From: Phylloscopus collybita
Taxonomy: Eukaryota; Chordata; Aves; Passeriformes; Phylloscopidae
Direction: 5' to 3'
Length of the DNA stretch: 64,000 bases
Assembly: GCA_027886175.1 (NCBI GenBank)
Contig: JAJNNQ010000075.1
Location: 81,447,001-81,511,000, forward strand
The stretch's first letter is position 1. Each line of letters starts with the position of its first letter. The translations under genes and the position numbers were made by a program. The notes below the pieces were generated by a model. That model had not been told where the DNA came from. It saw only the letters and a program-made list of their open reading frames with translations, and made no database searches. Positions 60,237 to 64,000 of this stretch are shown here, in pieces.

Positions 60237-60892
60237 TGTGGTGTGGTAGGGTGACTTTTGCTGCTCGTATCCCCAATCGTCTGCTCTGTTTGTGCTGTAT
60301 ATTCAGTTCTGTACCTTTAAAACTGGTTCTGGGAGCAAAGGGGAGAAAGCAGCAGCGCGCAGTTTGTTTTGAGAAAACGGCCTGACTCCCACACGGCCTG
60401 GCTGCGGCGTTCGTCTGGGCACGGACAGCGGTGGGACAGAGATCTCCTGTGCTTTTAGTTAGTTTAGCTAGCTAGGGCAGAGAAGACCTTTGTTTGTTTT
60501 TTTTCTCTTCCTTTTTTTTCCTTGGGACTGTTTAAATCTACTCTGGACTGACAAACCCAGAGGAGCAGCGAGGGCTGGCACCTGCGGCCGCCGGGCCTGG
60601 CCCTGCGGAGGGAGCGGGGCTGGTGAGAGACTGAGGGAGCTGAGCTGCACCCACGGCAAGGACTGCCTCAGTTTGCCATCTCTCTGCAGAGCGGCCAGAG
60701 GTTTTATTGTTTCATACTATTAATTCTTTGCATTTGTGGTCATTTTGTTTGTTAAATAAATAGTTTTTTCCACTTTTCTCTGAGGAAGTTCTTTTCCTGG
60801 ACCAGCTGGGGGGAGGGGCCGTTTGGGCTTGCTTTTCAAAGGAACCCCTTCGGAGGTTCCCTCTCAATTTTGCCCTAAACCAGGACATGTGG
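60237..60892 (+). mobile_element. Solo LTR of an endogenous retrovirus (ERVL-like) with target duplication
   Basis: The LTR proper is 60242-60887 (646 bp). It begins TGTGGTAGGG and ends ..CCAGGACA, the TG..CA termini of retroviral LTRs. It is flanked by an exact 5-bp direct repeat, TGTGG at 60237-60241 and 60888-60892, the target site duplication. Inside are a TTTAAAA promoter-like box (about 60316-60322), a CpG-rich segment (60355-60640) and a poly(A) signal AATAAA at 60755-60760. Five-base duplications are usual for ERVL elements. No internal viral genes remain, so it arose by LTR-LTR recombination. The high CpG content suggests a fairly young insertion. It could act as an alternative promoter or terminator. 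Confidence 0.85.
60755..60760 (+). terminator. Polyadenylation signal AATAAA within the solo LTR
   Basis: AATAAA in 'gttaaataaatag', 127 bp before the LTR 3' end, where the R/U5 boundary would be expected. In plus orientation it could end sense transcripts crossing the presumed intron. Confidence 0.55.
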
Positions 60893-63800
60893 TGACTACA
60901 GAACTCCTCAGCACTGCCTGGCCTTTGTCAGAGGCCACGTCAGGCCCCAGAGTACGGCAGAAAGCAAAGCTGCATAAAGTCACCCTCATCCACATTTCCC
61001 TCAGGCATCCATACGGACTGCACCTCTGAGGTGCGGCTCCAGAGTTCAGTCAGCCTTGCCTAATGAATTGACACTCTCTTTGGGCGTGGGGCTTGTCCCT
61101 GCCGTGCAGAACTGCTGGGAATAGGGGTTGCTTCAAGAGCAAAACTTATCTTGTCACCAAGAGAGCAATCGCAGCCCTCATGACTGCACACAGTGCCCTT
61201 CCTTTCAAGGCTGCTCCGAGAGGATGGCACAGGGGAGGGACACCCACTCAAATCACTTGCTGGGCTGGAACCCAACCCTTGCATTGACGGTCGGCATGTC
61301 AGAGTGCTGCTGGCATGAGATTAATATAAATGCATGAAAAGGTACATCTGAGGGGTGTGCCCTGAGTCATCCTTGTCTGGCTGCATCCCAGGATCACAGC
61401 TGGATAACCAGCTGTGACCTAGCTCTGAAGCACTGCCAAGCTAGAAGCCTCTTTGCTGCCTCTCCTCTTTCTCCTTGCTGGTACTTATTTTCCCTTTTTT
61501 CCACAATTCTGCTGCATAAAAATTGCCCATCTGACAAAGAGTATTACAGTCAAATCTCATTATGGGCACAGGAGGACACACCTTTTATGCAGAGCCGACA
61601 ATTAGGGTTTATTGTTAGTCTAATTATAATTTCAACAGTAAAATCAAAATTAATCAAACAGTTATTCCAAGTCCAGCTACAATTATGCTAATATTTATGG
61701 TTCATATTATCTAATTATTGCTAATTCCCATTAATAGTACAACTCAGTTTGTTATTCACCAACTTTCTGGTATCTACCTCTTTTGTTGTATCACACTCAC
61801 CTTCCTTATGAGTAGCAACAGCAAATAATTAGTTTTTTACACCATCTGTTAATACCACTTCTTTAATTGGTGCCCAACTTTAGTTACCAGTTAATCACTT
61901 AAGAGGTGTTGGAACAACATGCATGCTGTAGTTTCTTTAGGGTAAAACCGTGAAATTTTACAGAGTGAAGATAACACCAAAAATAAGATGAATATTAGTC
62001 ATCTGTTGGGCAGTTGCTGATTCAGCCAAAACAAGCTAAGGTAGGCTCAGGACCAGGCAAAGTCTGAAGTGGCCTATGTTAAAGTAAAACAAAATCTGCA
62101 AATTCTTGTTAGCAATGGTAACATCTTATTGTCTAACTTGCAGGGCTATAAAAGCTGTGCTCACACTGGTACTGCTGATGCAGTATTGTACATGCCAATT
62201 ACATCAATGCTTATGTCAGTAAAACTCTTCTTACCTGTGCTTTTTCCAGCTACAGCCAAGTAGGCTGCAGGCAAAGTGTTCTATGTTATCCTCCCAAACA
62301 CCTGAGCTTTTCTCTCAAGCTGTTGTCATCTGATAGAGTCACGCTTCCATTTTGAGGAACTGTGACTTGTGATTTTAAGCCTCCATCCTATTCTGGATAC
62401 TAACATCAAGGAAGCACTTGAGCTGTTCACCACTGAAGTTAAAATTCATTTCCTGCTGACAATAGTAGGATGACAATAGCTGTTACCAGTTTAGGTAGCA
62501 CACAGGTACACAGGTACAGGTTTAAATACATATTTTTTATTATTTTTAATACATTTATTTATTTATACACATGTAAGCTCAACACTTGGAATATGGTACT
62601 ATGTGACAATGTATCACATTTCTGACAAACTTCAGGCATTTATAAACAGAAAGGAATGAACCTCTAAAACCATAAATCTTAGACTGAAGTAGATTGAATC
62701 TTGTTTTTCTGTAGAGAGACAGAATCTTGGGTAGTCCTTACTGCTTTAAAAGTGCCCATACTTGGAAAACAGTCATATTACCACCTATAAGCTAGAATAG
62801 CTTGCAGTAAATCAGAAGAAGGGGGTATTGGTTAGTGATTATGAGAAGGGAGAACAGGCAGGTAATTCTGGGGAAGAATTCCCCTCACATTACCTGTGTT
62901 TGCGCAATATCTGTGTCGTGGGTAAGTTGGAAGGAGATAGAGAAATAGGAGAAAGACTCTAATTTCTGGTTTAAAACAGAAAAAAAATGGATTTGTTATG
63001 CAACTGAAGAAACAACATTTTGTCACAAGACAGTTCAATAGATAATGTGTAGATAGAGCTAATAAACTGCTCGTGTAACCTCAATTTTGTTTTAAACTTG
63101 TCTTCATCCAGCAGGCAAGAGACAACATAAAACTGTAAATGTCTTACAGCTCCTTTAAGAAGAGATCATTAAAAACAAAGTTTTCAATACTTATGAAGAA
63201 AAACCTTAAATCTTACAGAGTAATGAAAAAGAAATGTGTATGTATTTATGATTTTATCCATGTTCAGTTTATAATAATTTCTCAGATTTTTTTGGTGTCC
63301 TTATAGTCTTCTGTTTCTGCATTAGGTCTAAAATGTCAGGGTGTAAGAGGTTTAAATGCCATTGACATGATTGTAGCAAGAGTTTCTAAATGCCTTCATA
63401 GGCCTGGTCTTTACATTCACTTTCTAGAATTTAGGAATGGTAGTTTTACAATTCTCACAGAACTACAGTGAGAATAAATACAGCAAAGATTATTAAGTGA
63501 TCCGACTCCTTGGTAATTGAGACTCTGTGGGTACCTTAGGTGAACAAACACTCATGTTTGCAGGACAATTTGACGATTTTCAGCTTACATCAGTTTGCCC
63601 ATAACTAGGGGTGAGAAGGAAAGAGGAAAGCAGAAACTGGGAGGACTTCAGGATCAAAGCTAAGTGACCTTGACAGAAAGAAGGCTTTTATCTCTCCAGA
63701 AGGAAGCAGCCCAAGCTAAAGACAGTTAAAATGCACTAGAAGTGCATGTATTATTTAAGATACTGAAGTGGAACATAATGTGAGTGCAAGTAAGTCCAAT

Positions 63801-64000
63801 CTTTAGAAATGTTTGAGATTTAATTAATTGCATTTTTTGTTGCAAAAGCATGGATTTGTCTGGATATAGTCAGCAAACATTTGGTCACTTCAAGTCATAT
63901 TTAAGTTCCAGTCATTTAAGCTCTTGTCATGAAAATCAGGGTAACAAATTTTTTCAGTAAGAGTAACAAAAGTTGAAAGGATCAACAGTAGAAGTAAGAA
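60893..64000. other. Non-coding DNA to the window end
   Basis: No exon was recognised. It contains the regulatory candidate at 61540-61780, AT-rich low-complexity sequence near 62530-62570 and otherwise ordinary AT-rich sequence. Confidence 0.4.
61540..61780. promoter_or_regulatory. Candidate conserved enhancer, TAAT-core cluster
   Basis: Dense homeodomain-type cores on both strands: 'gtctaattataatttc', 'aaaattaatcaaacag', 'ttatgctaatatttatgg', 'tctaattattgctaattccc' and 'attaatagtac'. The stretch is repeat-free. Composition and motif style resemble vertebrate developmental enhancers. Function is inferred. Confidence 0.35.

Noticed and set aside
1..64000. Bacterial or phage-type gene systems, operons, ribosome binding sites
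   Set aside because: Base composition, repeats and absence of dense open frames show vertebrate non-coding DNA. Such features are not expected and none were seen.

Overview
The window looks like nuclear DNA of a bird, probably a passerine. The evidence is repeat content: truncated CR1 LINE copies at 1-335, 1630-2095, 14060-14160, 26578-26665 and 52795-53305; a SINE with a tRNA-Ile-like head and a CR1-like tail at 26883-27012; solo LTRs of avian-type endogenous retroviruses; and one or two old MIR-like SINE relics. The base composition is AT-rich and CpG-poor, with many long A/T homopolymers and no prokaryotic gene organisation. No protein-coding exon could be recognised. The open frames present are short, overlap on both strands, or lack an ATG where it would matter.

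The one well-supported gene landmark is a CpG island at about 16.6-17.5 kb. It contains a plus-strand promoter with a CCAAT box at 16891, a TTAAAA element at 16939 and an inferred start near 16970. A GC-rich, ATG-free leader exon follows and ends at a good splice donor (exon end 17072, intron starting GTAAGG). The promoter is preceded by a 62-bp pure pyrimidine tract and a Z-DNA-prone CG/TG stretch, and the intron opens with a T30 run and a G-quadruplex-prone G16 run. I cannot name the gene. If the donor is used, most of 17073-64000 would be its first intron, or that intron plus desert.

Layout: 1-16 kb is upstream intergenic sequence with CR1 fragments, a diverged 130-bp duplication (6.4/7.1 kb) and a minus-strand ERV LTR cluster (14.4-15.4 kb). 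16-17.5 kb is the promoter island. 17.5-37 kb is repeat-poor non-coding DNA with a MIR relic, candidate conserved non-coding blocks (22.1-22.6 kb), the CR1/SINE pair (26.6-27.0 kb) and a 47-bp poly(A). 37.5-40 kb has two further small CpG islands of unknown role. 40-64 kb is AT-rich non-coding DNA with a small palindromic DNA-transposon relic (46.4 kb), a 63-bp minisatellite (51.9 kb), a CR1 (52.8 kb), a TTAGTTAAG array (57.0 kb), a perfect 16-bp hairpin (57.6 kb), a solo LTR with an exact target duplication (60.2-60.9 kb) and an AT-rich homeodomain-motif cluster (61.6 kb).

Nothing in the window amounts to a multi-gene system. The observations most worth following up are the unnamed promoter/exon, the two orphan CpG islands, the perfect hairpin, the duplicated unknown repeat and the tandem 63-bp array.
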